Source: Reddybacter sp041277045 (lineage in GTDB: Bacteria > Pseudomonadota > Gammaproteobacteria > Pseudomonadales > Porticoccaceae). Taken from it: DNA of 64,000 nucleotides. Made by a program: the position numbers and the translations under genes. Under the pieces are notes generated by a model. It made no database searches and was not told the DNA's origin. It saw only the letters and a list, made by a program, of their open reading frames with translations. Each line of letters begins with the position of its first letter. Positions within the stretch are counted from its first letter, which is position 1. Below are positions 1 to 9,376 of this stretch, piece by piece. The stretch spans positions 310,001-374,000 of the forward strand of contig JBGFSY010000002.1 in NCBI GenBank assembly GCA_041277045.1, read 5' to 3'.

Positions 1-1261
1 CCGACGAGGTGTCCTGAAATTCATCGATGAGAATATGATTGATCTGTGCATCGAGGCGCAGGGTTAGATCAGTGGGCTCGTCTTCGCTACCCAATGCGTC
101 TAATGCATTGAGGGTGATTTCAGAAAAATCACTGGCGCGTTGCTGCTGAAAAATCAATTTTAATTCGGCGACCAGGCGGGGTAGCAAGTTGGTTAGGGCT
201 TCGAGCACTTGCCATTGAGCGGCATCGTAGTGGGCGGGGGGCAGGGCGCGGATATCACGCAGTGTGTCGAGCAGGCCCGCTTGCTCTTTGGCCCAGTCGC
301 GCAGCTCGGCCCACTCCGTTTTGCGCTGGGCGGCAAAGTCGGGTTGCAGTGAGTCTTTTTTGGTGGGAAAGCCCGACGATTTATTAATGGTTTTACGCCA
401 GTCGTCATCCTTTTTCAGTAGCAGTTCGACAATGCCCCGCCAGGCTGACAAATGGCCGCTGTGACTTTCAGGCAGGCCCGCAAGGCCCAGGCACGAATTG
501 CTGCCCGTCGGCAGGTGCATAGCGGCGTAGTCGGCCAGTTGAGCGAGATCACTGGTTTGGGGGGCGAGTTGCTGGGCTGCCAGTTGCAGGGTTTCGTCGA
601 TCAAACCCTGAAGGGCCTGTTCCAGCAATTGGCGTTTATTGCCGGAGGAAAAGATGATGCCCAGCCATTGCTCGCGCCGACTGAGTAGGCGTAGTAGTAA
701 ACCTTCAAGGCGCGGTAGGTCATTATCGAAATGAATTAGCAGAGTTTCGAGGGCTTCACCCGTTGCTCCGGGCTTTTCTAGCTCGGCGAATACCTGTTGT
801 ACGGCCAGTTGATAGGCAGCCTGGGGGTTGTCACTGGGTTCAGGCAATTGGCCAATGCCGAGATCGACGGCTAGCTGGCTGGCAAGGTGGCGACAAAAAC
901 TGTCGATAGTCTGAATGCGCAGCCGGTTGGGCGCTTCAATCAGATTCCACCCCTGCTGGCGGTCTCGAGCCAGGGCTTGTAGTGCGAGCTCACGGCTTTG
1001 TTGCTCGTAGTCGTTATCAACGGGGGTGTTGTTCTGTGCGGCAACCAATGCGGCAATTAAACGGGCGCGCATTTCACCCGCCGCTTTGCGGGTGAAGGTC
1101 ATGCAGAGGATTTCTTCCGGCGCATTGGCCTGGGCCAGCAGGCAGAGTATGCGCTGGGTGAGTAGGCCTGTTTTGCCCGAGCCGGCGGGCGCGGCAACGG
1201 CGAAAGAGCGGTGGGTATCGAGGGCCTGTTGGCGAGCGTGTGCGTCAGCGGGTGGGGGCAT
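1..1261 (-). CDS. UvrD/AddA-like DNA helicase-nuclease subunit, 3' part outside window
   Basis: Superfamily 1 helicase that probably works with the nuclease encoded just upstream (1291-4107) in processing double-strand DNA ends. The first 420 codons are visible. Residues 16-27 hold the Walker A loop (AAPAGSGKT), followed by the motif Ia-like segment CMTFTRKAAGEMR, and the last visible codons give the Walker B motif LIDEFQDTS that is diagnostic of UvrD/RecB/AddA helicases. The ATG at 1261 lies 29 bases after the stop of the upstream gene, so the two are very likely one operon. There is no strong ribosome binding site. The C-terminal helicase and possible nuclease domains lie outside the window, so AddA, RecB or a stand-alone UvrD-like protein cannot be told apart with certainty; the AddB-like neighbour favours an AddA-like role. 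Confidence 0.9.
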   Translation of the reverse strand, partial: MPPPADAHARQQALDTHRSFAVAAPAGSGKTGLLTQRILCLLAQANAPEEILCMTFTRKAAGEMRARLIAALVAAQNNTPVDNDYEQQSRELALQALARDRQQGWNLIEAPNRLRIQTIDSFCRHLASQLAVDLGIGQLPEPSDNPQAAYQLAVQQVFAELEKPGATGEALETLLIHFDNDLPRLEGLLLRLLSRREQWLGIIFSSGNKRQLLEQALQGLIDETLQLAAQQLAPQTSDLAQLADYAAMHLPTGSNSCLGLAGLPESHSGHLSAWRGIVELLLKKDDDWRKTINKSSGFPTKKDSLQPDFAAQRKTEWAELRDWAKEQAGLLDTLRDIRALPPAHYDAAQWQVLEALTNLLPRLVAELKLIFQQQRASDFSEITLNALDALGSEDEPTDLTLRLDAQINHILIDEFQDTSS

Positions 1262-1290
1262 TGGTGAGTATATTCGTCCGTAAATGCGTA

Positions 1291-4107
1291 TTAATTGAGG
1301 TTGTCGGCGGTTTCGTCGGCAGTGTTGCTGCGTTGGGCAATCTCAGGCCAGCGATTTAAAGGGTAGAGGTGGCTCTGGTAGCGCAGGGCCGCGCTGGTGT
1401 AAAAAACGATCTCTGCCTGGCCGTCGAGAAATTCCTTTGCTAGCGTTTCGAGCTGTTCACGCCATACCTCGAGGCAGTCTTCCCAGCCCTCAAAATCGAT
1501 TTTAGTCAGTGGCTGTAGGCCGGGAATAATCTCCGGTGTATCACTGACGCCTTTGGCGGTGACACTTTTTACCGTGGATATTTGTCCAAAACACAGGGCA
1601 CCGATTTGCTCGGGCAGGGCGAGGGCGTAGAGGGGCAGCTGGGGTTCTTCCAGCCGTTCACCAGCCCAGCAATTAATATTGGTGTCGCCGGTTTTGTAAT
1701 CGATTAACACGATGCGCTGGTCATCAAGCCGGTCGATGCGATCGATACGCAGACTTAAAGGTAGGCCACCGATGGACATAAAGAGCTGTTTTTCAGGGGC
1801 CAGTATGCTAAAGGCCTGGCGTTGCAGTTCTATGTCGAGCCACTGTTGCAGCAGGTGTTTAAGGCGTTGGGCTTCGATGGCGGCAAAGCGCGGGCCAAAA
1901 ATATCACTGCGACTTTGGTGTAAGGGGCGGAGGGCTTTGGCGATCACCTCTTCAACCGCCAGGTCGAGAGCGGCGCTATCTAAGGCTTTAACGCTGGCCT
2001 GATTGTGAAAGCGTGTCCAGAATAACTCCAGACAACTGTGTACCAAGTTGCCGCGTTCAATGGCCGATAAACCACTGCTGGGTTCTGCCAGTGGTCGTGC
2101 ACCGAGTCGCCAGGTGGCAAAGGCATTAAAGGGGCTGCCGGCCTGTGCCTGCAAAATAGCGGTGCCACCGCGCACACTTTTGTCGCCGGGTTGAAGCGGC
2201 GGGCCCTTACTAACATCGACTTGTTGCAATGCTACGTTTGGCAGCGCAGCGAGTAGGGGGTGGTGGGCGTTACTGCTTGCTGGGTTTGCGGCCATGGCAG
2301 GGACAATAAGGGCTTCGGGTAGTAGGCGAGAGGCCTCGAGTTCGGTATCACCGTCTTGGGTGGCATAGCTAAAGACCAAGTTTTGACTGCTGTGCTGAAA
2401 GTCATGCAATAGCTGCTTGGCCAGGGTTAATTCCTGGCTGGCACTGCTACGAGGTAGCTGATAGCGCTGCTGTAAATCGACGGGTAATAGGGGGTTGAGA
2501 GAGGTGGGCTGGGGCCACTGCCTGTCGTCCATGCCGGCAATCCACAGTTGGTCGAACTCCAGGCCGGCGGCTTCGAGCAGACCGAGGATCTGTATCTGAC
2601 TGTCGTGGCTTTGCGCCTGGAATACCATTGCCTGGGCCATGCGTGTGAGCTGTGTCAACGCGGCGACGGCGCTGAGAGGTTCGGCACTGGTATCGAGGCT
2701 GGCAAAGGCTTCGAGCAGACTTAACCAGTGCTGGTGTTGCTGGTATTCGATACTGTCGAGAGTGCGGGAGCCGGGCCAGCCGAGGATGTCGAGACGCTGT
2801 GAAAACTCCTCGGCCCAGTCACAAAAGGGGGCGGTTTTAGGCTGTCGGCGTACACGTTCGGCAATGCTTTGCCATGCTGGCGCAAGCGATAGATATTCGT
2901 TATCTGGGGTCGGGAGGGCAGCAGGGTTTTCACTTTCTGGGGGTGTGCTAGCGGCCTGTCTTTCGGCCTCAGCGAGGCTGGCACGAAAAGCCGAAGGGGT
3001 ATGCGCTAGCTTATTGCTATCGCGCAATAATAGTTCACAGTGAGCGCGGGCAATCAGATGTTTATTCGCCGCAATGGCGCTTGACTGTTCAGTATTTTCG
3101 CTCTCTGCTGGGGAAGAAAGACCCCAAAACGGGTCGGCCAGTAGATGGCACCAGCCCTCAAGCGGCAGGGCTTCCTCCTGCACCGCCAGTAGCCCCAATG
3201 CACTTTCGAGGAGAGGTGTATGGCCAAGGGGGCTGCCCGCAGAAAAGTTAAAAGATGCAATGCTGCGCTCGCAATCGGGTAGGCCATGTTCGGGCTGGAA
3301 GGTGTCGTGAAAAATCCGTGACACCTGCTGCTGAGTAGTGGCCAGGTTGCCGAACACAATGCCGATGCGCTGCTCGGGGTTGGCTTCATGTAATGCTTTG
3401 GCCCACTGGGCGGCGGCGGTGATTTCATTCTTTTGGTCAAGGCAAGCTTGCAGGGTGGCATTGGCGGGCGCTGCATTAATTTTACAATGATGAACATCTT
3501 TTGTGGCGGCATCGATAATATCGCGGTGCAGGGCTGGCAGGGTTTGAAAGCCGGCCAGATTAATCGCTTTATAGCCAGAGAAAGCCCCATCCTTAAAGGC
3601 TTTCTCAATCAGGCCCTGTGCCTGCTCCCAGGTGAGTAAGTGTTTTTGCGCGAGTGCATGGCTAAATGTATCGAGCCAGCGCAGGAAAGACTCGCCACCG
3701 GGATGGTGGCTGTCACTCAATTCATGCAGTGGTACACGGCAGCGTTGCAGTTGCTGCCATGTTTGCATGGCCAATTCTGCGAGTGAGGGAATATCCGCCC
3801 CTGAGGGAAGCTGTTCATCTTGCGCAATACTGGATCGCCAGAGTAATTGTTCGGCGTGGCTATCAATAACACTATGGCAGTAGGTCAGCAGGTCGGAGTC
3901 TTCAATAAGTTCGGCCCAGCAACTAGTCAGCCAGCCTTCAATAGCGAGAACGAGAGGTTGCCGCCATGTAAGCAGCCCATGTTCGACGCAGCGCTGTCCC
4001 CAGGCCTGAGTGATGTGACGGGCAAGACGGAAATTGGGCGTCAGGATTAAATGCCCGGCCTCAATGCTACTTATCAGTGGGTCGATATTGAAAAAGGGTC
4101 GAGGCAT
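1291..4107 (-). CDS. AddB-like PD-(D/E)XK nuclease family DNA repair protein
   Basis: A 938-residue protein of the type annotated as probable DNA repair protein in gammaproteobacteria: a degenerate helicase-like body followed by a C-terminal PD-(D/E)XK nuclease. The nuclease motif LIDYKTGD is near residue 800, preceded by an arginine/aspartate-rich strand (SLRIDRIDRL), as in AddB/RecB-type nucleases. I see no classical Walker A loop near the N-terminus, so the motor activity probably comes from the adjacent UvrD-like protein, 29 bases downstream. Cysteines that would form the AddB iron-sulfur cluster are not evident. ATG start at 4107. Assigned role (DNA end resection and recombination repair) is an inference from the family and the operon. 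Confidence 0.88.
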   Translation of the reverse strand: MPRPFFNIDPLISSIEAGHLILTPNFRLARHITQAWGQRCVEHGLLTWRQPLVLAIEGWLTSCWAELIEDSDLLTYCHSVIDSHAEQLLWRSSIAQDEQLPSGADIPSLAELAMQTWQQLQRCRVPLHELSDSHHPGGESFLRWLDTFSHALAQKHLLTWEQAQGLIEKAFKDGAFSGYKAINLAGFQTLPALHRDIIDAATKDVHHCKINAAPANATLQACLDQKNEITAAAQWAKALHEANPEQRIGIVFGNLATTQQQVSRIFHDTFQPEHGLPDCERSIASFNFSAGSPLGHTPLLESALGLLAVQEEALPLEGWCHLLADPFWGLSSPAESENTEQSSAIAANKHLIARAHCELLLRDSNKLAHTPSAFRASLAEAERQAASTPPESENPAALPTPDNEYLSLAPAWQSIAERVRRQPKTAPFCDWAEEFSQRLDILGWPGSRTLDSIEYQQHQHWLSLLEAFASLDTSAEPLSAVAALTQLTRMAQAMVFQAQSHDSQIQILGLLEAAGLEFDQLWIAGMDDRQWPQPTSLNPLLPVDLQQRYQLPRSSASQELTLAKQLLHDFQHSSQNLVFSYATQDGDTELEASRLLPEALIVPAMAANPASSNAHHPLLAALPNVALQQVDVSKGPPLQPGDKSVRGGTAILQAQAGSPFNAFATWRLGARPLAEPSSGLSAIERGNLVHSCLELFWTRFHNQASVKALDSAALDLAVEEVIAKALRPLHQSRSDIFGPRFAAIEAQRLKHLLQQWLDIELQRQAFSILAPEKQLFMSIGGLPLSLRIDRIDRLDDQRIVLIDYKTGDTNINCWAGERLEEPQLPLYALALPEQIGALCFGQISTVKSVTAKGVSDTPEIIPGLQPLTKIDFEGWEDCLEVWREQLETLAKEFLDGQAEIVFYTSAALRYQSHLYPLNRWPEIAQRSNTADETADNLN

Positions 4108-4479
4108 AAGGGCTAATTACTCGAGCATTCGATCGGTAGGCCGATCCATCATCATTCGGGCGAAGCAATTGTGATATTGCCACAGAGTTGTTGAAAAGTC
4201 AGAGATTCCAGCGATATTGGGTGCTAAATGCGTTGGTATTTTGGTAGCAGGTCATCTACCTAATCCTCCCCCCCACCACTCAAGGGCAGGGTGTGAATTC
4301 TTCACAGAGTAATTTTCGTAGTTACGCTATCTCCTTGTTTGTCCGACGAATGCTGAGGGGGAGACCTATTCCACAGAATAGTGGGGGCAATTTAACTAGC
4401 ATGGCAGCGCAGTTAGTAGACAAAAGGCAGGAAAGGGTGATGGGTGGAGTAAGTGGGTGCAAAAATAGTGCTGATTAAT
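4108..4479. other. Intergenic region between divergent AddB-like gene and MSHA locus
   Basis: About 370 bases without a credible gene. It must contain the promoters for the minus-strand repair operon and the plus-strand pilus operon. I could not identify a convincing -35/-10 pair or a known operator. A GTG at 4453 is in frame with the secretin gene and has GGAG three bases before it, so it is an alternative start. Confidence 0.5.
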
Positions 4480-6168
4480 ATGAAGAGCAAGAGTTTGCTC
4501 TATTTCGGAGTGTTCGCAGTATTGCTGATGTCGGCTTGTGCGTCAGCACCGTTAAAAATGTCGGAGCACCATATTAACCCTGATCTTGATATTGTACCTG
4601 GGGGTGTTCCCGAGCCAGTTTTACAACAGCCCCCGTTAGCACAAGCGACTGACAAGCTTTATACAGAGAGTGAATTATTAGATGAAGTCTATTCTGTAGT
4701 CGTTAACAACGTCAATTTGAGAGAGCTGTTATTTGCCCTAAGCCGTGATGCTGAAATTGATGTAGATATTGCATCGGATGTGAAAGGCACAATCACATTA
4801 AATGCCGTCGACCAGGGTCTCTTTCAGATTCTCGATCGCATCGTCAACTTGTCAGATATTCGTTACGAGACGAAAAACGGTGTGCTGGTGATTCGCCAGG
4901 ATACCCCCTATTTTGTGCACTACGATGTGGCTTACTTGAATATGGGCCGTTCCAGTCATTCTAATGTGTCCATATCGACGGAGGTGGCGACGACGGGCGT
5001 TGGTGCAGATATAGATGATTCTGGATCAGGTGGTTCTGGTGACAACAGCTCAAGCACGATAATAAAAAACACCTCAAATAATAATTTTTGGCGTACTTTA
5101 ACGCAGAATATTGATGCAATTTTGCACGGTGGTAACAGCACTGGGTCTGCATTCACTCAGCTTGGCAGACAGCAAAAAATGAGGGGTGAGGGTGCTGACG
5201 CCGGCTTGACAGAAGATCAGGAAAGGTTTGCCAGTAGTGTTATCGTCAATTCTGAAAGTGGCATGCTGACGATTAAAGCAACGCGAAAACAACACCAAGA
5301 AATACAGGTTTTTTTAGACCGTGTGCTCGATGGTGCTCAGCGTCAAGTAATGATTGAAGCCAGTATTATTGAAGTTGAATTAAATGATACTTTCCAGGCG
5401 GGGGTGGACTGGTCGCGCTTGGTGCAGGAGGGGGCGAGTGGCTTTAGTTTCGTACAGGATTTAATAGGTGCAAATCTTGGCAGCGCACCCGTTTCAACCT
5501 TAAGTTATAACAGTGGTGGTAAACACGATATTAGTGCAACTGTAAAACTGTTGAGTGAGTTTGGTAGTGCAAAGGTATTATCCACGCCTAAGTTGATGGT
5601 GTTGAACAATCAAACTGCGTTGCTTAAGGTCGTCGATAATATTGTCTATTTTTCGATTAATGTTGAAGAGGATGTTCAGGATAACTTTATTAATAGAACA
5701 TTTACCTCAGATATTCACACGGTACCCGTTGGCTTAGTAATGAGTGTGACGCCCCATGTCTCGGCAAAAGATGAGGTGATTTTGAATGTTCGGCCAACAA
5801 TTTCTCGTGTTTCTCGTTTTGTAGAAGACCCCAATCCAGCATTGGCTGAGTCGGATGTGGAAAGTCTCATTCCTGAAATATCAGTACGTGAGATGGAATC
5901 TATGATGAAAGTGTATGGGGGTGATACGGCTGTCATTGGCGGCTTGATGCAGGATACCCATGGTGATACTACTTCTGGCTTACCCGGGTTTTCAACGCTA
6001 CCCTATATCGGCGGTCTATTTGGTTTTGAAAGTCGGCAATATACTAAATCAGAACTCATTATTTTTATCCGTCCGGTGATTATTAAGCACGCAAGCTTGC
6101 GAAGTAATGAGTTGTCTTCCTACCAGCATTTTCTGCCTCAATCATCACCTTCTGATGTTTTGGAGTAG
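4480..6168 (+). CDS. mshL: MSHA biogenesis secretin MshL-like (PilQ/GspD family)
   Basis: Outer-membrane secretin that forms the gated pore through which the pilus leaves the cell. The ATG at 4480 gives a lipoprotein signal peptide (hydrophobic stretch, lipobox LMSAC, Cys at residue 20), so the protein is probably a lipid-anchored secretin; a GTG at 4453 would add nine residues. An N-terminal STN/N0-like segment (about 60-150, with LFALSRDAEIDVDI) precedes a serine/glycine-rich linker and the C-terminal secretin domain (about 260-545), with the typical segments VMIEASIIEVELNDTFQAG and GGLMQDT. First gene of the locus; the next gene starts six bases after its stop. Identity as secretin is certain; assignment to MSHA rather than another type IV pilus rests on the downstream MshN/MshE/MshG order. 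Confidence 0.93.
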   Translation: MKSKSLLYFGVFAVLLMSACASAPLKMSEHHINPDLDIVPGGVPEPVLQQPPLAQATDKLYTESELLDEVYSVVVNNVNLRELLFALSRDAEIDVDIASDVKGTITLNAVDQGLFQILDRIVNLSDIRYETKNGVLVIRQDTPYFVHYDVAYLNMGRSSHSNVSISTEVATTGVGADIDDSGSGGSGDNSSSTIIKNTSNNNFWRTLTQNIDAILHGGNSTGSAFTQLGRQQKMRGEGADAGLTEDQERFASSVIVNSESGMLTIKATRKQHQEIQVFLDRVLDGAQRQVMIEASIIEVELNDTFQAGVDWSRLVQEGASGFSFVQDLIGANLGSAPVSTLSYNSGGKHDISATVKLLSEFGSAKVLSTPKLMVLNNQTALLKVVDNIVYFSINVEEDVQDNFINRTFTSDIHTVPVGLVMSVTPHVSAKDEVILNVRPTISRVSRFVEDPNPALAESDVESLIPEISVREMESMMKVYGGDTAVIGGLMQDTHGDTTSGLPGFSTLPYIGGLFGFESRQYTKSELIIFIRPVIIKHASLRSNELSSYQHFLPQSSPSDVLE

Positions 6169-6173
6169 TAGCC

Positions 6174-7664
6174 TTGAGCTTATTACTGGATGCATTAAAG
6201 GAAGCTCAAAAGCAACGTAAAGGGGCGGAGATAACGAGATCTCCTAAAACTGGTGTAGACGAAAATGAACTGGAATTGGAGTTAGAGCTCAATTTTGAAA
6301 GCGACTTACCTGTGTCTGTTGAGGGTGATGGTGAAAACCTTGTAGGTGATATTAGAGAAGTGCAATCACCCCCAGAACAAGCGTCGAAGGATCAGCAATT
6401 TCAGAATCATAGTCCCGAGCAGGAGGCTTCTACAGTGAAGCCACCGGCTTTCTTGGTAACTGGATCAGCGAAAGCTCTAGATTCAGTAGAGGGAAGTGAG
6501 AGTCATAATTCACCGCATTCGGCGAATGCCGTTTTTCACAATCGTGGTAGACACTCAACGAAGCGTCATTTTGTGATTGGACTGGCATTTATTGGCGTGG
6601 TCGTGCTGGTCTTTATTGGCTATTTAATATTTCTTTCAGAGAGTAGCTCCCGACCTTTGCAGCAGGCATTGCGAACAAAAAATATTAATCCAGCTGTAAA
6701 GGTCAGCGTTGATAAGACGTCTGGTACCAGTGAGGGTAAATCTCTTGTTAGTAAAGTGGATTCGCTGAGTCAGCCAGCGCAGAAGCCTGTTGGCATAAGC
6801 GGTAGTGAGATGATCGATCCGACAAAACAAGCTGACAATAAACGGCTAGAAGCTAAAGCAACGGTCATTGTTCAGGAGGTGGTGTCATCTCAAACAGTTG
6901 GTTTTCCCAGAGATGTTGAAAATACAAGTACATTGAAGGGTGAGAGAGATACTCATGCTGTCGAATCACGGCGAGTAGAGGCTGGAATGAATAGCAATGC
7001 TAAGCAAATTGGCATAGCTCAAGCTAACAACCCCGCAATTGTTGCAGCGGAACCATTTACGGGTATTCAGATTCGCAAGCGACGGATACCCGCCAAGCGC
7101 AATGAGAATTTGCAGCGTGGCCAACAGGCCTTAGTCAGTGCTGATTTGGCTAGTGCTGCATCGAGTTTTACTTCGGTTCTCAAGACATCACCCAGCAATG
7201 TTACAGCCTTGCTGGGCATGGCGAGTGTGTATGAAATGCAAGGAGAAAATAACCAGGCGCAACTTTATTATCACCAAGTTTTGGCGCAAAACCCACAAAA
7301 CTTAATGGCAAGGGTGGGCATGCTGAGTTTGGCTAACTCAAACAAATTAAGTGTCGGAAGTTCTCTGAAACAGTTATTACTAGAAAGTCCCGAGAAGGCC
7401 TTCTTGCATGCAAGCCTGGGAGATTATTATTTGAAAAGGCGTCAATGGGCACCGGCACAAGCGGCTTATTTTGACGCTTTTAGCCGTGATTCAAAGAATG
7501 CCAATTATGCTTATAATCTCGCCGTGTGCCTTGATCAAATGGCAAAGCCAGAGCTTGCCCTTCAGTTTTATCAACAAGCCTTAGATCTTAAAACAACAGT
7601 GAAGTCTGGCTTTGATAATGCAGTTTTGGTCGAACGAATAGCTGTTTTGAGGGCTCTTCACTAA
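6174..7664 (+). CDS. mshN: MshN-like TPR protein of the MSHA pilus locus
   Basis: A 496-residue protein that begins with SLLLDALKEAQKQRK, an N-terminal signature of small cytoplasmic helices found in MshN and ExeA/GspB-type accessory proteins. A single membrane segment lies at about 132-155, followed by a low-complexity periplasmic linker and C-terminal TPR repeats from about residue 310 (NLQRGQQALVSADLASAASS, AQLYYHQVLAQNPQN, ALQFYQQALDL). The start is TTG at 6174, six bases after mshL. The stop overlaps the ATG of mshE (ATG at 7664), which indicates translational coupling. Role inferred from family: helps secretin assembly or links it to the inner-membrane platform. Confidence 0.85.
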   Translation: MSLLLDALKEAQKQRKGAEITRSPKTGVDENELELELELNFESDLPVSVEGDGENLVGDIREVQSPPEQASKDQQFQNHSPEQEASTVKPPAFLVTGSAKALDSVEGSESHNSPHSANAVFHNRGRHSTKRHFVIGLAFIGVVVLVFIGYLIFLSESSSRPLQQALRTKNINPAVKVSVDKTSGTSEGKSLVSKVDSLSQPAQKPVGISGSEMIDPTKQADNKRLEAKATVIVQEVVSSQTVGFPRDVENTSTLKGERDTHAVESRRVEAGMNSNAKQIGIAQANNPAIVAAEPFTGIQIRKRRIPAKRNENLQRGQQALVSADLASAASSFTSVLKTSPSNVTALLGMASVYEMQGENNQAQLYYHQVLAQNPQNLMARVGMLSLANSNKLSVGSSLKQLLLESPEKAFLHASLGDYYLKRRQWAPAQAAYFDAFSRDSKNANYAYNLAVCLDQMAKPELALQFYQQALDLKTTVKSGFDNAVLVERIAVLRALH

Positions 7665-9373
7665 TGAATAGTCCTCTACAACCAAGAAAAAGAATTGGCG
7701 ACCAGCTGATTGATAGTGGGGTTATTAGTGCCGATCAATTGTCTATCGCGATACTTGAACAGAATCGCTCTGGCGAACGTCTGGGTGGTGTTCTTGTGCG
7801 TCTGGGTTTTCTTACCGAATCAGTGCTTAAAGAGGCACTCGGCGAGCACCTGGGACAGGATAGTGTCAATTTGCGGGAAGTGGTGCCCGACTCGGATGCG
7901 ATAAAACTGATCAGTAAATCACTGGCAGTCAAACTGAAAGTGATGCCGGTTAGCTATTTAGCGGATCAAAAAAAATTACTTTTGGCAATGCCGGATACCT
8001 TCGATATTCTGACTATTGATCGTGTCTCCGCCGCTTTAGTGGAAGGAATTAATGTAGAACCCTTGCTGGCGAGTGAGCAAGAGGTGATGTTTGCCATCGA
8101 TCAATTTTACGGCTTTGAATTATCCATTGACGGCATTTTGCATGAAATTGAGACTGGCGAGTTTGATATGCGCGCCAATGAACTGGAGGGTAAAGAATAC
8201 AGTCACCCGACCGTACGCCTGGTTGATGCTTTTCTGACGGATGCTGTAAAACAGGATGCCTCTGATATTCACTTTGAGCCGGAAGAGGGCTTTCTACGGG
8301 TTCGCTATCGTATCGATGGTGTTTTAAGGCAAGTGCGCAGCCTGCATAAAAAATATTGGCCAGCAATTGTGGTGCGCTTAAAGGTACTTGCCGGTATGAA
8401 TATAGCTGAGGTGAGGGCGCCTCAAGATGGGCATATGTCACTGAAAATAACAGGCCATACCATTGATTTTCGTATTGCCTCTCAGCCAACTCTGCATGGC
8501 GAAAACGTAGTGCTACGTATTTTGGATAGAAGTAAAGCAATTGTACCCCTTGATGAGTTGGATATTAGCGACTATCAACGAAATATGTTGAAGCTAATGA
8601 TGGCGCGGCCCGAAGGGATTATTTTGGTTACGGGTCCGACCGGTAGCGGTAAAACTACGACCTTGTATTCATTGCTGAATTATCTCAATAATGAATCGGT
8701 CAATATTATGACACTGGAAGATCCCGTGGAATATCCGATGCCGATGATTCGCCAGTCGTCGCTTAATTCTGCCGTAAAAATGGACTTTGCCGGGGGTATA
8801 CGCTCATTAATGCGCCAGGACCCGGACATCATTCTGGTCGGCGAAATGCGCGATGCCGATACTGCAAATATGGGCTTTCGTGCCGCGATGACGGGTCACC
8901 AGGTCTTTTCAACTCTGCACACGAATTCGGCACTTGGCGCATTTCTCAGACTCAGAGATATTGGTGTCGAGCCTTCAATGATGGCTGGTAATATTATTGG
9001 TGTGGTTGGACAGCGTTTGGTGAGAAAGCTGTGCGTGCATTGTCGTGTCGCCGAAAAGCCAACAGATCTAGAAATTCAATTGCTCGACTCCCCAGAGCCT
9101 CTCCCCGAATTTATCTATCGCGCCAATGGCTGTGACAGATGTGACCAACGTGGCTATAAAGGTCGTATCGCGCTGCTAGAAATTTTGAAGATGGACGATG
9201 ATATTGACGAATTGGTAGCGCAGCAAGCGCCGATGCGCGAGTTGAATACCCTGGTTACAGAAAAGGGATATTTGCGATTAGTTGATGACGCTATCGCTCG
9301 AGTACGAAGCGGAGATACCACCATTGATGAAGTATCTCGGGTTGTCGACTTTAGTGCACGGTTGGGCATGTAG
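7664..9373 (+). CDS. mshE: MshE-like type IV pilus extension ATPase
   Basis: GspE/PilB family hexameric ATPase that powers pilus assembly at the inner membrane. The N-terminal 150 residues fit MshEN-type modules (RKRIGDQLIDSGVISADQL; ERLGGVLVRLGFLTE), the domain known in Vibrio MshE to bind cyclic di-GMP. Then come the N2 domain with the Asp box (DASDIHFEP), Walker A GPTGSGKTTT near residue 323, Walker B and His-box region (DPDIILVGEMRD; TGHQVFSTLHTN), and the zinc-binding CxxC pairs CVHC and CDRC at about 458 and 489. Length (569) is normal for the family. Overlaps the upstream gene by one base and is followed after three bases by mshG. Confidence 0.95.
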   Translation: MNSPLQPRKRIGDQLIDSGVISADQLSIAILEQNRSGERLGGVLVRLGFLTESVLKEALGEHLGQDSVNLREVVPDSDAIKLISKSLAVKLKVMPVSYLADQKKLLLAMPDTFDILTIDRVSAALVEGINVEPLLASEQEVMFAIDQFYGFELSIDGILHEIETGEFDMRANELEGKEYSHPTVRLVDAFLTDAVKQDASDIHFEPEEGFLRVRYRIDGVLRQVRSLHKKYWPAIVVRLKVLAGMNIAEVRAPQDGHMSLKITGHTIDFRIASQPTLHGENVVLRILDRSKAIVPLDELDISDYQRNMLKLMMARPEGIILVTGPTGSGKTTTLYSLLNYLNNESVNIMTLEDPVEYPMPMIRQSSLNSAVKMDFAGGIRSLMRQDPDIILVGEMRDADTANMGFRAAMTGHQVFSTLHTNSALGAFLRLRDIGVEPSMMAGNIIGVVGQRLVRKLCVHCRVAEKPTDLEIQLLDSPEPLPEFIYRANGCDRCDQRGYKGRIALLEILKMDDDIDELVAQQAPMRELNTLVTEKGYLRLVDDAIARVRSGDTTIDEVSRVVDFSARLGM

Positions 9374-9376
9374 ACG